The notes below the pieces were generated by a model. It had not been told where the DNA came from. It was given only the letters and a program-made list of their open reading frames with translations, and made no database searches. Below are positions 50,658 through 60,525 of a DNA stretch of 64,000 nt, one piece after another. This DNA comes from Ezakiella coagulans (GTDB lineage Bacteria; Bacillota; Clostridia; Tissierellales; Peptoniphilaceae), in the NCBI RefSeq assembly GCF_003096635.1, contig NZ_QEKV01000004.1:1-64000 (forward strand), in the 5' to 3' direction. Position numbers and translations under genes: made by a program. Positions within the stretch are counted from its first letter, which is position 1, and each line of letters begins with the position of its first letter.

Positions 50658-52447
50658 AGTTTACATTTAATGACAGAACAGAAATAGCAAAAGATTACAA
50701 GTGGAATTTAGAGAGTTTATATGAAAATGAAGAGTTTTTAGAAAAAGACATTAACGAGTTTGAATCAGGTCTTTCAGAGCTAAGAGAGTTTAAAGGAAAA
50801 CTCATGGAAAGTGCAGAAACTCTTTATTCATATTTGACAAGAAAAGATGAACTCGAAATATTACTCACAAAAATCAGCACATATATTTCAAATCGTTTCA
50901 ACGAAAACAATAGGGATTCAAAGTATCAAGCTCTTGAAGGAAGACTTGAAGGTCTTTATTCAAAGTACAGCCAAGCTGTAAGCTTTGAAAATCCGGAACT
51001 TTTGAAATACACAAAAGCAGATTTTGAAAAGTTTTTCAATGAAGAAAAGGAACTTAAGATTTACGAAAAATATTTGGATGATATTTTGAAATTTAAGCCT
51101 CACACTTTGAGCGAAAAAGAAGAAAATATGATGTCCACATTGAGTCCGGTTTTCAATTCATCTGAAAAATCGTTCAGCATGCTTACAGTAGCGGATATGG
51201 GTTTCCCAAGTGTAAATATAAACGGAAAAGATGTTGAAATCACACAAGGAAATTTTGTTCCACTTCTCGAAAATGAAACGAGAGATATCAAGGAAGAAGT
51301 TTATAAGAAATTCTATGGAGAGTTTGAAAAACATATAAACACTCTAGCTTCAACTCTTGAAGGAACAGTAAAGTCAAATGTGACTGTTGCAAGACTCAGA
51401 AATTTTGATACGGCAAGAGAAGCTGCACTTTTCAACAACGCTATTCCAATAAGCGTGTATGACAAACTCACAGAGACAGTTATAAACAATTTGCCTGCAC
51501 TTCATGAATATATGTCCATAAGAAAAAAAGCACTTGGTCTTGACAAGATGTATATGTATGATATCTATTCAAATCTTGTAAATGATGTTGATTTATCTTT
51601 TACATTTGAAGAAGGTAGGGATTTAGTTTTAGAAGCATTAAAACCACTGGGAGAAGAATATATTGCAAACTTGAAGAAGGGCTTTGAAGACAGATGGTGT
51701 GATGTTTATGAAACACCTGGTAAGCGTGGAGGAGCATATTCAAGCGGTGGATATGGAACTATGCCGTTTGTATTATTGAACTTCCATGGGACACTTGACA
51801 ATGTGTTCACAATTGCCCATGAAATGGGGCACTCGATGCACACATTCAATTCGTGCAAAAATCAACCGTATGTATATAGCGGATATTCGATTTTCGTTGC
51901 TGAAGTTGCATCGACAATGAATGAAAGTATGTTAACATATTATCTTTTGAAAAAGTGGACCGATAAGAACTTAAGAAAATATGTAATTAATCATTTCTTG
52001 GATACAATAAAGGGCACGCTATTCAGACAAACACAATTTGCTATATTTGAAGATATGATTTATAAAGAATTCGAGAATAACGGCTCTCTTACAGCAGATT
52101 TCTTGAATGAAGAATATGGTAAATTGAACGAAAAGTTCTATGGACCGGAAATGGAAAAGGATGAAATTATAAAATATGAATGGTCGAGAATTCCTCATTT
52201 CTATTATAATTTCTATGTATATCAATACGCAACGGGAATATCTGCAGCATTAAGTTTTGCAAAGAGGATTATGGAAGGCGGAGAAAAGGAAAGGGATTTA
52301 TATCTTCAATTCTTAAAATCCGGTTCTTCAATGGACCCTATCGACGTTCTAAAAAGAGCGGGAGTCGATATGAATAGTCCGCAACCTATTGAAGATGCAA
52401 TTCAAATGTTTAAGGAATTTTTGGAAGAATTTAAAACACTAATATAA
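50654..52447 (+). CDS. pepF: Oligoendopeptidase F
   Basis: 597-aa M3-family zinc metallopeptidase cutting short peptides in the cytosol. Zinc motif HEMGHSMHTF (about residue 394), FVAEVASTMNE with the third ligand Glu, and FHGTLDNVFT upstream. ATG 50654 follows GGGAGG and overlaps the nth stop by 4 bases. Confidence 0.94.
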   Translation: MKFTFNDRTEIAKDYKWNLESLYENEEFLEKDINEFESGLSELREFKGKLMESAETLYSYLTRKDELEILLTKISTYISNRFNENNRDSKYQALEGRLEGLYSKYSQAVSFENPELLKYTKADFEKFFNEEKELKIYEKYLDDILKFKPHTLSEKEENMMSTLSPVFNSSEKSFSMLTVADMGFPSVNINGKDVEITQGNFVPLLENETRDIKEEVYKKFYGEFEKHINTLASTLEGTVKSNVTVARLRNFDTAREAALFNNAIPISVYDKLTETVINNLPALHEYMSIRKKALGLDKMYMYDIYSNLVNDVDLSFTFEEGRDLVLEALKPLGEEYIANLKKGFEDRWCDVYETPGKRGGAYSSGGYGTMPFVLLNFHGTLDNVFTIAHEMGHSMHTFNSCKNQPYVYSGYSIFVAEVASTMNESMLTYYLLKKWTDKNLRKYVINHFLDTIKGTLFRQTQFAIFEDMIYKEFENNGSLTADFLNEEYGKLNEKFYGPEMEKDEIIKYEWSRIPHFYYNFYVYQYATGISAALSFAKRIMEGGEKERDLYLQFLKSGSSMDPIDVLKRAGVDMNSPQPIEDAIQMFKEFLEEFKTLI

Positions 52448-52462
52448 ATATAAGGAGCAAAA

Positions 52463-53374
52463 ATGGACGGAGCTAGATTTTTAAGTTCCATAAAGGACAC
52501 AGTTTTAAATTTCAAATTTAATAATGTGATCGATATCCTTATAATTGCTGTCATTATTTATAATACCTATAAATTGGTAAAGCAAACAAGAGCGGAACAA
52601 CTTGCAAAAGGGCTTGTTGTTCTTCTCATCGTTACAAAACTTTCCGGATGGTTCAAGCTATACACTCTAAGATGGCTCCTGGATTGGGTTTTGGGAGCAG
52701 GACTTATTGCGCTTGTAGTTATTTTCCAACCGGAAATAAGACGTGCTTTTGAATTTATAGGAAGATCACAATTTATAGGTTCGAGATTTAGAACTTTGGA
52801 AGATGGACAAGTTAACCCGGTCGTTGAAGAAATTGTACAGGCATGTGCATCTCTTTCAAGACAAAAAATTGGGGCGCTTATTGTAATTCAAAGAAAGACC
52901 GGTTTGGGAGAGGTAATAGAAACGGGTACTGAGATAGAAGGTTACGTTTCTATGGGACTTTTAATAAATATATTTATTCCAAACACTCCATTGCATGATG
53001 GCGCTGTAATTATAGACAAAGAAATTATCAAAGCAGCTGCATGTTTTCTTCCAATAACCGATAACAATAGGTTGTCGAAAGATTTGGGAACAAGACACAG
53101 AGCAGCTCTTGGTATAAGTGAAAAAAGTGACGCATTCGTAGTGGTTGTTTCAGAGGAAACAGGCGGTATTTCAACTTGTGAATCGGGCGAAATTTCGAGA
53201 TATTTGGATGAAGATACTTTGAGAAAGAAATTGACAGATATTTATAATCCGAAGCCTGAAGAAGGTGGAATATTGAATAAATTTATAAATGAATTTAAAT
53301 CGGAGGACTCAAAGGAGAAAAACGTTACAACTGAAGAGGGGGATGACAAGGATGAAGAAGTTAAATCTAAGTAA
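52463..53374 (+). CDS. cdaA: Diadenylate cyclase CdaA
   Basis: 303-aa membrane-bound c-di-AMP synthase. Three hydrophobic helices are at the N-terminus (about 22-100), then the DAC domain with LHDGAVII (DGA motif) and LGTRHRAALG (RHR motif). The C-terminal ~45 residues are charged. AAGGAG precedes the ATG. It overlaps cdaR, its known regulator partner. Confidence 0.95.
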   Translation: MDGARFLSSIKDTVLNFKFNNVIDILIIAVIIYNTYKLVKQTRAEQLAKGLVVLLIVTKLSGWFKLYTLRWLLDWVLGAGLIALVVIFQPEIRRAFEFIGRSQFIGSRFRTLEDGQVNPVVEEIVQACASLSRQKIGALIVIQRKTGLGEVIETGTEIEGYVSMGLLINIFIPNTPLHDGAVIIDKEIIKAAACFLPITDNNRLSKDLGTRHRAALGISEKSDAFVVVVSEETGGISTCESGEISRYLDEDTLRKKLTDIYNPKPEEGGILNKFINEFKSEDSKEKNVTTEEGDDKDEEVKSK

Positions 53375-54641
53375 ATTCAAAGATAACAATATGATTGCCA
53401 AAATATTGTCACTTGTCATTGCAATTCTTTTATGGAGTTATGTAATGGGGGTTGAAAATCCTAATGAATCTATAACGATCAGAAATGTTCGTGTAAACTT
53501 TCAAAACATGGATAGCCTGGAACAAAAAGGTTTGATTCTACTAAGTCCGAGCGAACAATTTGTAAATATAAAAATTTCAGGAAAGAAAAATGATCTCGAT
53601 AAAATAAGACAGGGAAGTGTTTATGCAACAGCGGACCTTGAGGGATATGGTGTAGGGGATTCAAGAGTTAGAGTCGAAACTCGCTTTGAGTCAAATCCGG
53701 GAACTGTTCAAGTTGAAAGTGTTTCACCGAGAGATGTGCTTGTTTCAATTGACAAGGTTATTACACGTGAGATGGAAGTTAAAATTGACACAAACGGAAG
53801 TCCTCTTGAGAACTATATTGTCGGGGAAGTTACAACTTCGTCGCCAAGAATAAAAATAAAGGGTCCACAACATGTTCTTGATAAGGTTAGAAGTCTTGTT
53901 ACAACTGTTGATATAACAGATAAAACTGAACCTTTTACGGTTTCGAATTCTGTGAAAGCGGTAGATGAAAACGGCGACGAATTGGTTTCGGTTGAAACCA
54001 CACCGAATGTTATTGATATATCGGTTCCGATTTTCAAAACAATAATTATGCCGATTGAATTAAAAACAAAGGGAGCACTTCCTACACTTGTTAATATGAG
54101 GTCGTATGACATTACGCCGAAAACTATAACTCTAAAAGTGTTAAACGATGCAAAAGTGCCGAAATCTATCGAAACGGAGCCAATAGACCTATCAACTCTT
54201 AAAGGCAATACCAATCAAGAAGTAAAACTCAATATACCTGATGGAATGGCACCTGTGGATGAAAATGTAAAATATAATCTAAGTATTTTGTTAGATAATT
54301 TTGCAATCAGACGTGTAGAAATTAATAAATCTCAAATTCATTTTACAAATCTTCCGGAAGGACTGAAGCTTGACGAAACGAGTATACAAGATATTTATAC
54401 GGTAGATATAAGTGGAGAAGAGAAAAAAGTTACAAATTTAGATGAATCTGGATTGAAATTTTTCTGTGATATGGGTAATGCACTCCCGGGAGTTCAGAAA
54501 TACGAACTGCAATTAGAAAAGAATCCGGATAATATTGTTCTTAATAATTCGGTAACTATTGACTTGAAGGTGATTGAAAATCCTGAAGAACATAATAACA
54601 ATGACAATCAAAACGATAAAAATAATGACAAAAATAACTAA
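53352..54641 (+). CDS. cdaR: CdaA regulator CdaR (YbbR domains)
   Basis: 429-aa protein with one N-terminal helix (about 16-34, ILSLVIAILLWSYVM) and about four YbbR repeats outside the membrane (VRVNFQNMDSL ... VTREMEVKIDTNGSP ... IIMPIELKTKGALP ...). The tail is an Asn/Asp-rich repeat (about 15 aa). CdaR binds CdaA and modulates c-di-AMP output. ATG 53352 is favoured over 53343 because of spacing from GAGGGGG. glmM, the usual third gene, does not follow. Confidence 0.9.
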   Translation: MKKLNLSKFKDNNMIAKILSLVIAILLWSYVMGVENPNESITIRNVRVNFQNMDSLEQKGLILLSPSEQFVNIKISGKKNDLDKIRQGSVYATADLEGYGVGDSRVRVETRFESNPGTVQVESVSPRDVLVSIDKVITREMEVKIDTNGSPLENYIVGEVTTSSPRIKIKGPQHVLDKVRSLVTTVDITDKTEPFTVSNSVKAVDENGDELVSVETTPNVIDISVPIFKTIIMPIELKTKGALPTLVNMRSYDITPKTITLKVLNDAKVPKSIETEPIDLSTLKGNTNQEVKLNIPDGMAPVDENVKYNLSILLDNFAIRRVEINKSQIHFTNLPEGLKLDETSIQDIYTVDISGEEKKVTNLDESGLKFFCDMGNALPGVQKYELQLEKNPDNIVLNNSVTIDLKVIENPEEHNNNDNQNDKNNDKNN

Positions 54642-54666
54642 AAGAGAGAAAAATTCTCTCTTTTTT
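54642..54666 (+). terminator. Terminator after cdaR
   Basis: AGAGAGAA-AAA-TTCTCTCT followed by TTTTT. Confidence 0.85.
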
Positions 54667-54667
54667 G

Positions 54668-54840
54668 TTGCAATTATATTTTATATGGTGTATAATGTAT
54701 TTGTCTTCAAGGGGTAGGTTAAATTCCTCACCGGTGGTAAAGCCCACGAGCCAAATATGGCAGATCAGGTTTGATTCCTGAGCCGACGGTATAGTCCGGA
54801 TGAAAAGGAAGATCCCCTTTTTATAGGGTTTTTTTATTGC
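54668..54840 (+). promoter_or_regulatory. Promoter, FMN riboswitch and terminator of ribU
   Basis: TTGCAA (54668-54673), 17 bases, TATAAT (54691-54696). The FMN aptamer spans about 54703-54813 and contains the conserved segments CCGGTGGTAAAGCCCACGAGC, GATTCCTGAGCCGACGGTA and TAGTCCGGATG. CCCC ... GGG and T7 after it (54814-54836) form the off-state terminator; the same CCCC can pair with AAGGGG at 54709-54714. Confidence 0.94.
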
Positions 54841-54859
54841 CCAAAAGGAGGTTATTTTT

Positions 54860-55513
54860 ATGAACAGTAAGACAGAAAGAAGAGTTGGTCTATCCAACGT
54901 AAAAACTTTGACAAGTTTGGCTATGTTTGCTGCACTTGCCTATGCACTAATGGTTGTAGGGAGATTCCCAATAGTACTATTTTTGAAGTATGACCCGAAA
55001 GATTTCGTTTTGGTCATTTGCTCATTTATGTTTGGAATAATTCCGGCAACTATTGTAACGGCTATAGTTAGTGTCATTGAAATGGTTACCGTATCCGATA
55101 CCGGACTTATCGGACTTTTAATGAATGTGGTTGCAACACTTGCATTTTTAATTCCGGCAAGTTATTTCTTCTACAAGTCAAAAAGTGTAAAAAATGTCGT
55201 TGTCGGTTTGATTGCAAGTACACTTCTAATGACGGTTGTGATGCTTCTATGGAATTGGGTAGTAACTCCGTTTTATATGCACGTTCCGCGTTCTGAAGTT
55301 GTAAAGCTTCTAGTTCCGGCAATTCTACCTTTCAATTTGATTAAAGGTTTTTTGAATTCAGCATTAATAGCATTTTTTTATAGCAGAATTTTAAAAATCA
55401 AGTCAAACGTATTGGCGCAAAACATTGAGCCGCAAGAACATGCTCTTAGAAATTCTCTAATTGCTGCTGTAGGACTAATTGTGCTCGCACTTATTCTATA
55501 TGCAATAATATAA
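54860..55513 (+). CDS. ribU: Riboflavin ECF transporter S component RibU
   Basis: 217-aa membrane protein with about six helices. VGRFPIVLFLKYDPKDFVLVI is the RibU substrate-loop region, and NWVVTPFYMHVPRSEV near helix 5 is also typical. It binds riboflavin and works with a general ECF energising module encoded elsewhere. The FMN riboswitch upstream confirms the assignment. Ribosome site AAAGGAGG. Confidence 0.94.
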   Translation: MNSKTERRVGLSNVKTLTSLAMFAALAYALMVVGRFPIVLFLKYDPKDFVLVICSFMFGIIPATIVTAIVSVIEMVTVSDTGLIGLLMNVVATLAFLIPASYFFYKSKSVKNVVVGLIASTLLMTVVMLLWNWVVTPFYMHVPRSEVVKLLVPAILPFNLIKGFLNSALIAFFYSRILKIKSNVLAQNIEPQEHALRNSLIAAVGLIVLALILYAII

Positions 55514-55519
55514 TTATTA

Positions 55520-55555
55520 AAAGCAGTAGTTGTACGAAACAACTGCTGCTTTTAT
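55520..55555 (+). terminator. Terminator after ribU
   Basis: AGCAGTAGTTG/CAACTGCTGCT, an 11-bp stem nearly perfect, followed by TTTT. Confidence 0.82.
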
Positions 55556-56154
55556 ATTTTCGCATCTTTGGCGAGTTTATCAACTTTTTCGTTCATTTCA
55601 ATATTGCTGTGTGCTTTAACTTTTATAAATTTTACATTGATATTATTTTTTATAGTATCAAAAAACACCTGATATTTTTGTGTGAGTTCATTTTTAGCTT
55701 TCCATTCTTTTAGAGCCCAATGTCTTATGCCGCTGTAGTCGTGATGTAGATAAACGGTTTTTATGTTTAACTCCATAGCTTTTTTTATGCCGTAAACTGC
55801 ACCGAAAACTTCACCTGCAACATTTCTGAATGAAATTAAAGATGGAATGTCATATCTTTGTGAGCCTTCAAATTCGCCGTATTTTGTAATTAGTACATAT
55901 CCATAAGAAAAAGTATTGTCAGCTTGCCTAAAACTTCCATCTACATATAAAATAGCTTCATTGTCGCCAATTTCTTTAGAATTATTCATATATTTTTCGT
56001 TTAAATCAGAGCCTTCCATAAAATTAATAGCATCTTCTTCAGTATCAAATTTTTTATAAATAGCGCCTTTGAAACCATGGATATTATCTTTGCACTCATC
56101 CCAAGTGTTATATATTCCCGGAACTTTTCCATTTTTTACAGCATAGTATTTCAT
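55552..56154 (-). CDS. Ribonuclease H with N-terminal hybrid-binding domain
   Basis: 200-aa enzyme degrading RNA in RNA-DNA hybrids. The N-terminal ~45 residues (YYAVKNGKVPGIYNTWDECKDNIHGFKGAIYKKF) form the eukaryotic-RNase-H1-like hybrid-binding domain. The RNase H domain starts ILYVDGSFRQ (first Asp), has NVAGEVFGAVYGI (Glu), YLHHDYSGI (Asp) and VKAHSNIEMNEKVDKLAK (His-Asp region). ATG 56154 follows AAAGGTT. Confidence 0.9.
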   Translation of the reverse strand: MKYYAVKNGKVPGIYNTWDECKDNIHGFKGAIYKKFDTEEDAINFMEGSDLNEKYMNNSKEIGDNEAILYVDGSFRQADNTFSYGYVLITKYGEFEGSQRYDIPSLISFRNVAGEVFGAVYGIKKAMELNIKTVYLHHDYSGIRHWALKEWKAKNELTQKYQVFFDTIKNNINVKFIKVKAHSNIEMNEKVDKLAKDAKI

Positions 56155-56218
56155 TTTATCAACCTTTCTTTGTTGTTATCAATCATTCAATTATATAATA
56201 TATTAGAATTAAAAGCAA

Positions 56219-56247
56219 TTGAAATTTTAATGCCAATCGTGTATAAT
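56219..56247 (+). promoter_or_regulatory. Promoter of mscL
   Basis: TTGAAA (56219-56224), 17 bases, TATAAT (56242-56247). Confidence 0.82.
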
Positions 56248-56279
56248 AGAAGTATAAAAATATTTAGGGAGGAAGAATT

Positions 56280-56717
56280 ATGTTAAAGGATTTTAAAGAT
56301 TTCATTAACCGCGGAAACGTCTTCGATATGGCAATCGGTGTTATAATCGGTGGTGCATTCGGCAAGATTGTCAGTTCACTTGTGAATGACATACTTATGC
56401 CTCTTATCGGAAAATTGACAGGCGGATTAGACTTTTCAAATTTGTTTGTTTCACTTGACGGAACAAGCTACAATACACTTCAAGCAGCTGAAGAAGCAGG
56501 CGCAGCTGTATTGAAATACGGATCTTTCATTCAATCTGTTTTAGATTTCTTAATTATTGCATTCTGTATATTCATGATGGTAAAAGCAATTATGAAAGTA
56601 AAGAAACAACCTGCACCTGCAGACCCTACCACAAAAACATGTCCTCTATGTAAGACAGAAATTCCTATTGGGGCTGTAAAATGTCCTCATTGTACAGGAG
56701 ATATCAGTGGAAAATAA
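56280..56717 (+). CDS. mscL: Large-conductance mechanosensitive channel with C-terminal zinc ribbon
   Basis: 145-aa MscL, an osmotic safety valve of the membrane. The N-terminal helix and pore helix read [35 protein letters not shown]; the second helix is about 80-100 ([19 protein letters not shown]). Where E. coli MscL has a helical bundle, this protein ends in a CPLCKTE...VKCPHC zinc ribbon (about 121-139). GGGAGG precedes the ATG. Confidence 0.93.
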   Translation: MLKDFKDFINRGNVFDMAIGVIIGGAFGKIVSSLVNDILMPLIGKLTGGLDFSNLFVSLDGTSYNTLQAAEEAGAAVLKYGSFIQSVLDFLIIAFCIFMMVKAIMKVKKQPAPADPTTKTCPLCKTEIPIGAVKCPHCTGDISGK

Positions 56718-58080
56718 AGACTACGGTCTGGGAACTGAAGATATTAAAAGTCTTGTCCTTAAACTCTCGATACCAAGCATCATTGGAATGCTTGCAAATG
56801 CATTATACAATATTATAGACAGAGTTTTCATAGGACAGGGCGTTAATGAGATTGCAATAGGGGGAGTGTATGTTACACTTCCTTTAATGTTTATAATCAT
56901 GAGTTTTCAAATGCTTGCATCGGTAGGCGGCAGCACACTTATGAGTATAAGTCTCGGCGAGGGCAATCGAAAAAAAGCGGAGCAATTTTTAAATACATCA
57001 TTCTTGCTATGTCTTATTTTATCAATTTTATTGCCGACTTTATTTTATATTTTTGCAGATAATTTACTAAACATTGTTGGAAGCACACCGGAAAATCACC
57101 AATATGCAAAGGATTACTTTGACATTGTTCTTTTCGGAGCTCCGGCAATCATTATAGGTTTCGGTTTAAACAACTTTATTAGAGCTTCAGGTGATTCAAA
57201 AGCAGCAATGAATACGATACTTATAGGAGTATTTTTAAATGCAATACTAGACCCTATTTTTATTTTTGCTTTAAAAATGGGTGTTAAGGGAGCTGCATGT
57301 GCGACAGTTATCTCACAATATGTGAGTATGATTTGGGTTTTGATGCATTTTGTTAAAGGAAAGCACGCATTAAATCTCGATCCTAAATACATGAAACTGG
57401 ACAGAAAAGCAGTACCTCTGATACTTGAAAATGGTATGCCGCTATTTCTTATAAATATAGCGAATGCAATAGTGACGAGTATAATTACGTTAAGTGTTAG
57501 AAAGTACGGAGGTACGCTCGGCATTTCTGTTCTTTCAATAGTCGGCTCGGTAACAAATATATTCTTTATGCCACTATTCGGTATAAATCAAGGGGTTCAA
57601 CCGATTATTGCATACAATTATGGTGCAAAAGACTATGAAAGACTATCAAAAGCATATAAAATCGGTGCACTTTATGCAACATATATATGTGTATTTGTAT
57701 TTTTAATTATAATGATATTTCCGTATCAAATTTCAAGCATATTTTTAAATAAAAATGCAGATCCAAAACTTTTACAAATGGCAGCACCTGCTCTTAGAAA
57801 AAGTATGTATGCATCGATTTTTCTTGGTGTTTCTATTACAGGGACCTCATTTTTTCAAGCCGTTAAAAGGCCAAGAATTGCGTCTACAACGTCACTTCTT
57901 CGTCAATTGCTTATACTTGTACCTCTGGTATATATAATGCCGATGTACTTTGGAATAGACGGTGTATGGTATGCATACACAGTGAGTGACTTTGTTAGTT
58001 CAATCATTGTATTTTACTTTCTATTTAAAATATTTAAACTCGTTAAAATTGAATGCGAACAAGAGGGAGACATACTTTAA
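56707..58080 (+). CDS. MATE family efflux transporter
   Basis: 457-aa membrane protein with twelve hydrophobic helices: [26 protein letters not shown] at the start, [20 protein letters not shown], and the second half [25 protein letters not shown] with [21 protein letters not shown]. It belongs to the MepA-like branch of multidrug exporters. GTG start 56707 overlaps the mscL stop, with AGGAG upstream. Confidence 0.92.
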   Translation: MENKDYGLGTEDIKSLVLKLSIPSIIGMLANALYNIIDRVFIGQGVNEIAIGGVYVTLPLMFIIMSFQMLASVGGSTLMSISLGEGNRKKAEQFLNTSFLLCLILSILLPTLFYIFADNLLNIVGSTPENHQYAKDYFDIVLFGAPAIIIGFGLNNFIRASGDSKAAMNTILIGVFLNAILDPIFIFALKMGVKGAACATVISQYVSMIWVLMHFVKGKHALNLDPKYMKLDRKAVPLILENGMPLFLINIANAIVTSIITLSVRKYGGTLGISVLSIVGSVTNIFFMPLFGINQGVQPIIAYNYGAKDYERLSKAYKIGALYATYICVFVFLIIMIFPYQISSIFLNKNADPKLLQMAAPALRKSMYASIFLGVSITGTSFFQAVKRPRIASTTSLLRQLLILVPLVYIMPMYFGIDGVWYAYTVSDFVSSIIVFYFLFKIFKLVKIECEQEGDIL

Positions 58081-58095
58081 ATATCAGGAGGATTT

Positions 58096-58974
58096 ATGAG
58101 ACCGGTAAAACTTTCGGCAGCAACGACTGTTGATATGACAAGAGAATATTTTGATGAGAATGACATACTTCTAATTCCAACTATAATTATTATCGATGGG
58201 GAAGAATATGCTGATGACTATGAGCAAATAACTCCAAGATTCTTATACGATAAAATTAGAGAAGGGAAGCTTCCGACAACTTCCGGTAACGGAACCATGG
58301 TCTATTATGAAAATTGGAAGAAAATTGTCGAAGATGGATATGATATTGTTCACATAGATCTTTCAAGTGGGCTTTCAGGAACGCATAACAGTGCAGTTAT
58401 GGCTGCCGATATGATAGAAGATGAAGTGGGAGAGAAGAGGGTTTATGTGCCGGATACACTTGCAGCATCTTCTGGAGAAGGACTTATTCTTGATTACGCA
58501 AATGACTTAAAAAACGAAGGCAAAAGTGCAAGTGAGATTTATGATTGCATATTAAAAGACAGAATGAAGGTAAATCATTGGTTTACTTTAAGTGATTTTT
58601 CTCACCTTTTTAGGGGAGGCAGAGTAAGCAGAACAAAAATGATTTTGGGCGCAGCACTAAATATTTATCCTATAATGCGAATGGATATTAATGGCAAACT
58701 TGTTCAAAAGAAAAACACGCGTGGTTCCAAAAAAGCTTTTAAAACACTTGTAGACATTATGGAGAAGCGTGCTGAGTGTGGTAAAGATTACAATAAAAAA
58801 GTATTTATATCTCATTCAGATTATATCGACGGAGCAAAGGAAGTTGAAAAATTAATAGAAGAAAGATTTGCAAATGTAAAATCAATTGAAATATTTGACA
58901 TTCATCAAATTGGAGTTCATACAGGGCCCGGAACTGTTTCGTTATTCTTCTGGGGCGAGGAAAGAATAGATTAG
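58096..58974 (+). CDS. DegV family fatty-acid-binding protein
   Basis: 292-aa protein of the DegV/FakB type: LSAATTVDMTREYFDENDILLIPT, then TTSGNGTMVYYENW, HIDLSSGLSGTHNSAVMAA and DTLAASSGEGLI, HWFTLSDFSHLFRGGRVSRTK. The TTSGN and RGGR residues line the lipid-binding pocket. FakB proteins deliver fatty acids to FakA kinase; no fakA is in the window. AGGAGG precedes the ATG. Confidence 0.9.
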   Translation: MRPVKLSAATTVDMTREYFDENDILLIPTIIIIDGEEYADDYEQITPRFLYDKIREGKLPTTSGNGTMVYYENWKKIVEDGYDIVHIDLSSGLSGTHNSAVMAADMIEDEVGEKRVYVPDTLAASSGEGLILDYANDLKNEGKSASEIYDCILKDRMKVNHWFTLSDFSHLFRGGRVSRTKMILGAALNIYPIMRMDINGKLVQKKNTRGSKKAFKTLVDIMEKRAECGKDYNKKVFISHSDYIDGAKEVEKLIEERFANVKSIEIFDIHQIGVHTGPGTVSLFFWGEERID

Positions 58975-58983
58975 AACAATTAT

Positions 58984-59025
58984 AAATCTCTCTTTAGCAA
59001 ATAAATGCTAAGGGGAGATTTTTTA
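58984..59025 (+). terminator. Terminator after the DegV gene
   Basis: AATCTCTCTTTAGCA ... TGCTAAGGGGAGATT with wobble pairs, followed by T6. Confidence 0.8.
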
Positions 59026-59052
59026 TTATAATAAAATTTTATAAAATAAAAA

Positions 59053-59081
59053 AAGATGCTGCCAAGATTGGCAAGCATCTT
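59053..59081 (-). terminator. Terminator of the leftward stalk-domain gene
   Basis: AAGATGCT-GCCAA-GAT-TGGC-AAGCATCTT; on the minus strand followed by T7. Confidence 0.8.
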
Positions 59082-59093
59082 AAAATTGCGTTT

Positions 59094-60377
59094 TTATTTT
59101 TTTATTCTTGGGTTTTTTACAGGAATTACTTGTAGCACGGATACATTGTTGGTAATATCATAAACAAATATAATTTGATCATCCGTACCGTAATCAAAAG
59201 TATAAGTCACACCACGTGTTAAAAATGTTCTTCTTTCAGCCATTCTATATGTGTATTTTGGATGGAAAATGTCACGTCCTTTGGCCTTATCGTTTAAAAA
59301 TTGTATCATTTCTTCTTTGCTGCCTGAGAGCCCTAAATTTTGATAGTTTTTATAAGCGTCATCATAGTTTTTATTTGCAAAATTATCATGTAAACTAAAT
59401 ACATTCGCAAGCCTTATACCTGTGTCGAACTCTGTTACGAAATAACTTGAGTCCAGGCTTCCATCGGTGAAATCGTGTCCGGTATTCATAACAAAACGCA
59501 ATTGATTTTCTGTTTTGTCAATGTTCGATTTAAAATAATCGAATGCTACATAGTGATCATTGAAATTAAATGCGGTCATATAGCCCTTACCATCATCATA
59601 GTTTTCAATCACTTTTTCAATTTTGTAGCCATCTTTTATTTCCTTTATGCCACCATTTTTGAGGATATCTCTGATTTGCTTTTCAAAATTTGCACAGCCT
59701 TCATCACTAAAATCCGGGTGAATATATTCTCTAAAGAATCCATAGATTCCATCTTTATCGTTTTTTCCAAGAGAATTATAGAAGTTTTCGATTGCATTAA
59801 AGACTTTTTCATCTTCTTCTGTAAAAGTTTTTGAAATGAAGCCGTAGTGAGTCTCATCTTTATAATCGGAAACAAGTTTAATTGTTCTAGTTTCTTTATC
59901 ATAATCGACATGAATTCCTACCAATTCGCCGAGATCTCTCAATTGTAGGTAGTTGTTTCCGTTTATCAAAGCTGTTTTAGCATCTCTTTTTTCATATATA
60001 TCTGATCCTTTTGGATTATGATTAATATAAACAGTTTTTGTAGAGAGCATAGCTTTTGCTTTTTCAGATTTAATTTCTTCGAGATCACCTTTTATTTTTT
60101 CATATGGTCTATATCTTTCAATTATGAAGGTTTTATTTTCATTGTCGTATGAAATGTTGAATTTCTTTTCAGTTTCATTTAAAATTACAGCTAAATCACG
60201 AAGCTTAATATAGTTTGATCCGTTGATATTATAGAACGGAGCTTCTACATCTTTGCCGTCAAGAGTCAATTTTTGATTGGCCTTCTTTGCTACAACAGTT
60301 TCGCTTTCAGCGAAAGTGATTGGGGTTAACGCAACCAGCATGAGTATTGCTAGGAGCAATGAAAATTTTTTGTTCAT
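59094..60377 (-). CDS. Secreted protein with two stalk (copper amine oxidase N-terminal-like) domains
   Basis: 427-aa exported protein. The signal peptide spans about 1-23 (ending TFAES). Two repeats of the stalk domain follow: FYNINGSNYIKLRDLAVILNETEKKFNISYD and ALINGNNYLQLRDLGELVGIHVDYDKETRTI. From about residue 165 a region of about 260 aa follows that I do not recognise (DUF4878/SnoaL-like length, but no motif). ATG 60377 follows GGAGG. It has its own promoter and terminator. Confidence 0.82.
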   Translation of the reverse strand: MNKKFSLLLAILMLVALTPITFAESETVVAKKANQKLTLDGKDVEAPFYNINGSNYIKLRDLAVILNETEKKFNISYDNENKTFIIERYRPYEKIKGDLEEIKSEKAKAMLSTKTVYINHNPKGSDIYEKRDAKTALINGNNYLQLRDLGELVGIHVDYDKETRTIKLVSDYKDETHYGFISKTFTEEDEKVFNAIENFYNSLGKNDKDGIYGFFREYIHPDFSDEGCANFEKQIRDILKNGGIKEIKDGYKIEKVIENYDDGKGYMTAFNFNDHYVAFDYFKSNIDKTENQLRFVMNTGHDFTDGSLDSSYFVTEFDTGIRLANVFSLHDNFANKNYDDAYKNYQNLGLSGSKEEMIQFLNDKAKGRDIFHPKYTYRMAERRTFLTRGVTYTFDYGTDDQIIFVYDITNNVSVLQVIPVKNPRIKK

Positions 60378-60401
60378 AGTTTCCTCCAAATAATTTATTA
60401 T

Positions 60402-60420
60402 GTTGATTAATTAAATCAAC
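60402..60420. promoter_or_regulatory. Palindrome in the leader of the stalk-domain gene
   Basis: GTTGATT-AATTA-AATCAAC lies just downstream of the -10 box of the leftward gene and could be an operator. Confidence 0.45.
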
Positions 60421-60428
60421 TTACAAAT

Positions 60429-60457
60429 ATTATACCATTAAAAAACCGGAAGCACAA
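60429..60457 (-). promoter_or_regulatory. Promoter of the leftward stalk-domain gene
   Basis: Minus strand TTGTGC (60457-60452), 17 bases, TATAAT (60434-60429). Confidence 0.7.
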
Positions 60458-60474
60458 ATATAATTATTTACAAA

Positions 60475-60500
60475 AAAGTCCCCTATAAAAGGGGACTTTA
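60475..60500 (-). terminator. Terminator of the leftward permease operon
   Basis: AAAGTCCCC-TATAAAA-GGGGACTTT; on the minus strand a T run follows. Confidence 0.85.
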
Positions 60501-60525
60501 AATTATACAAACATATAACTGTATT

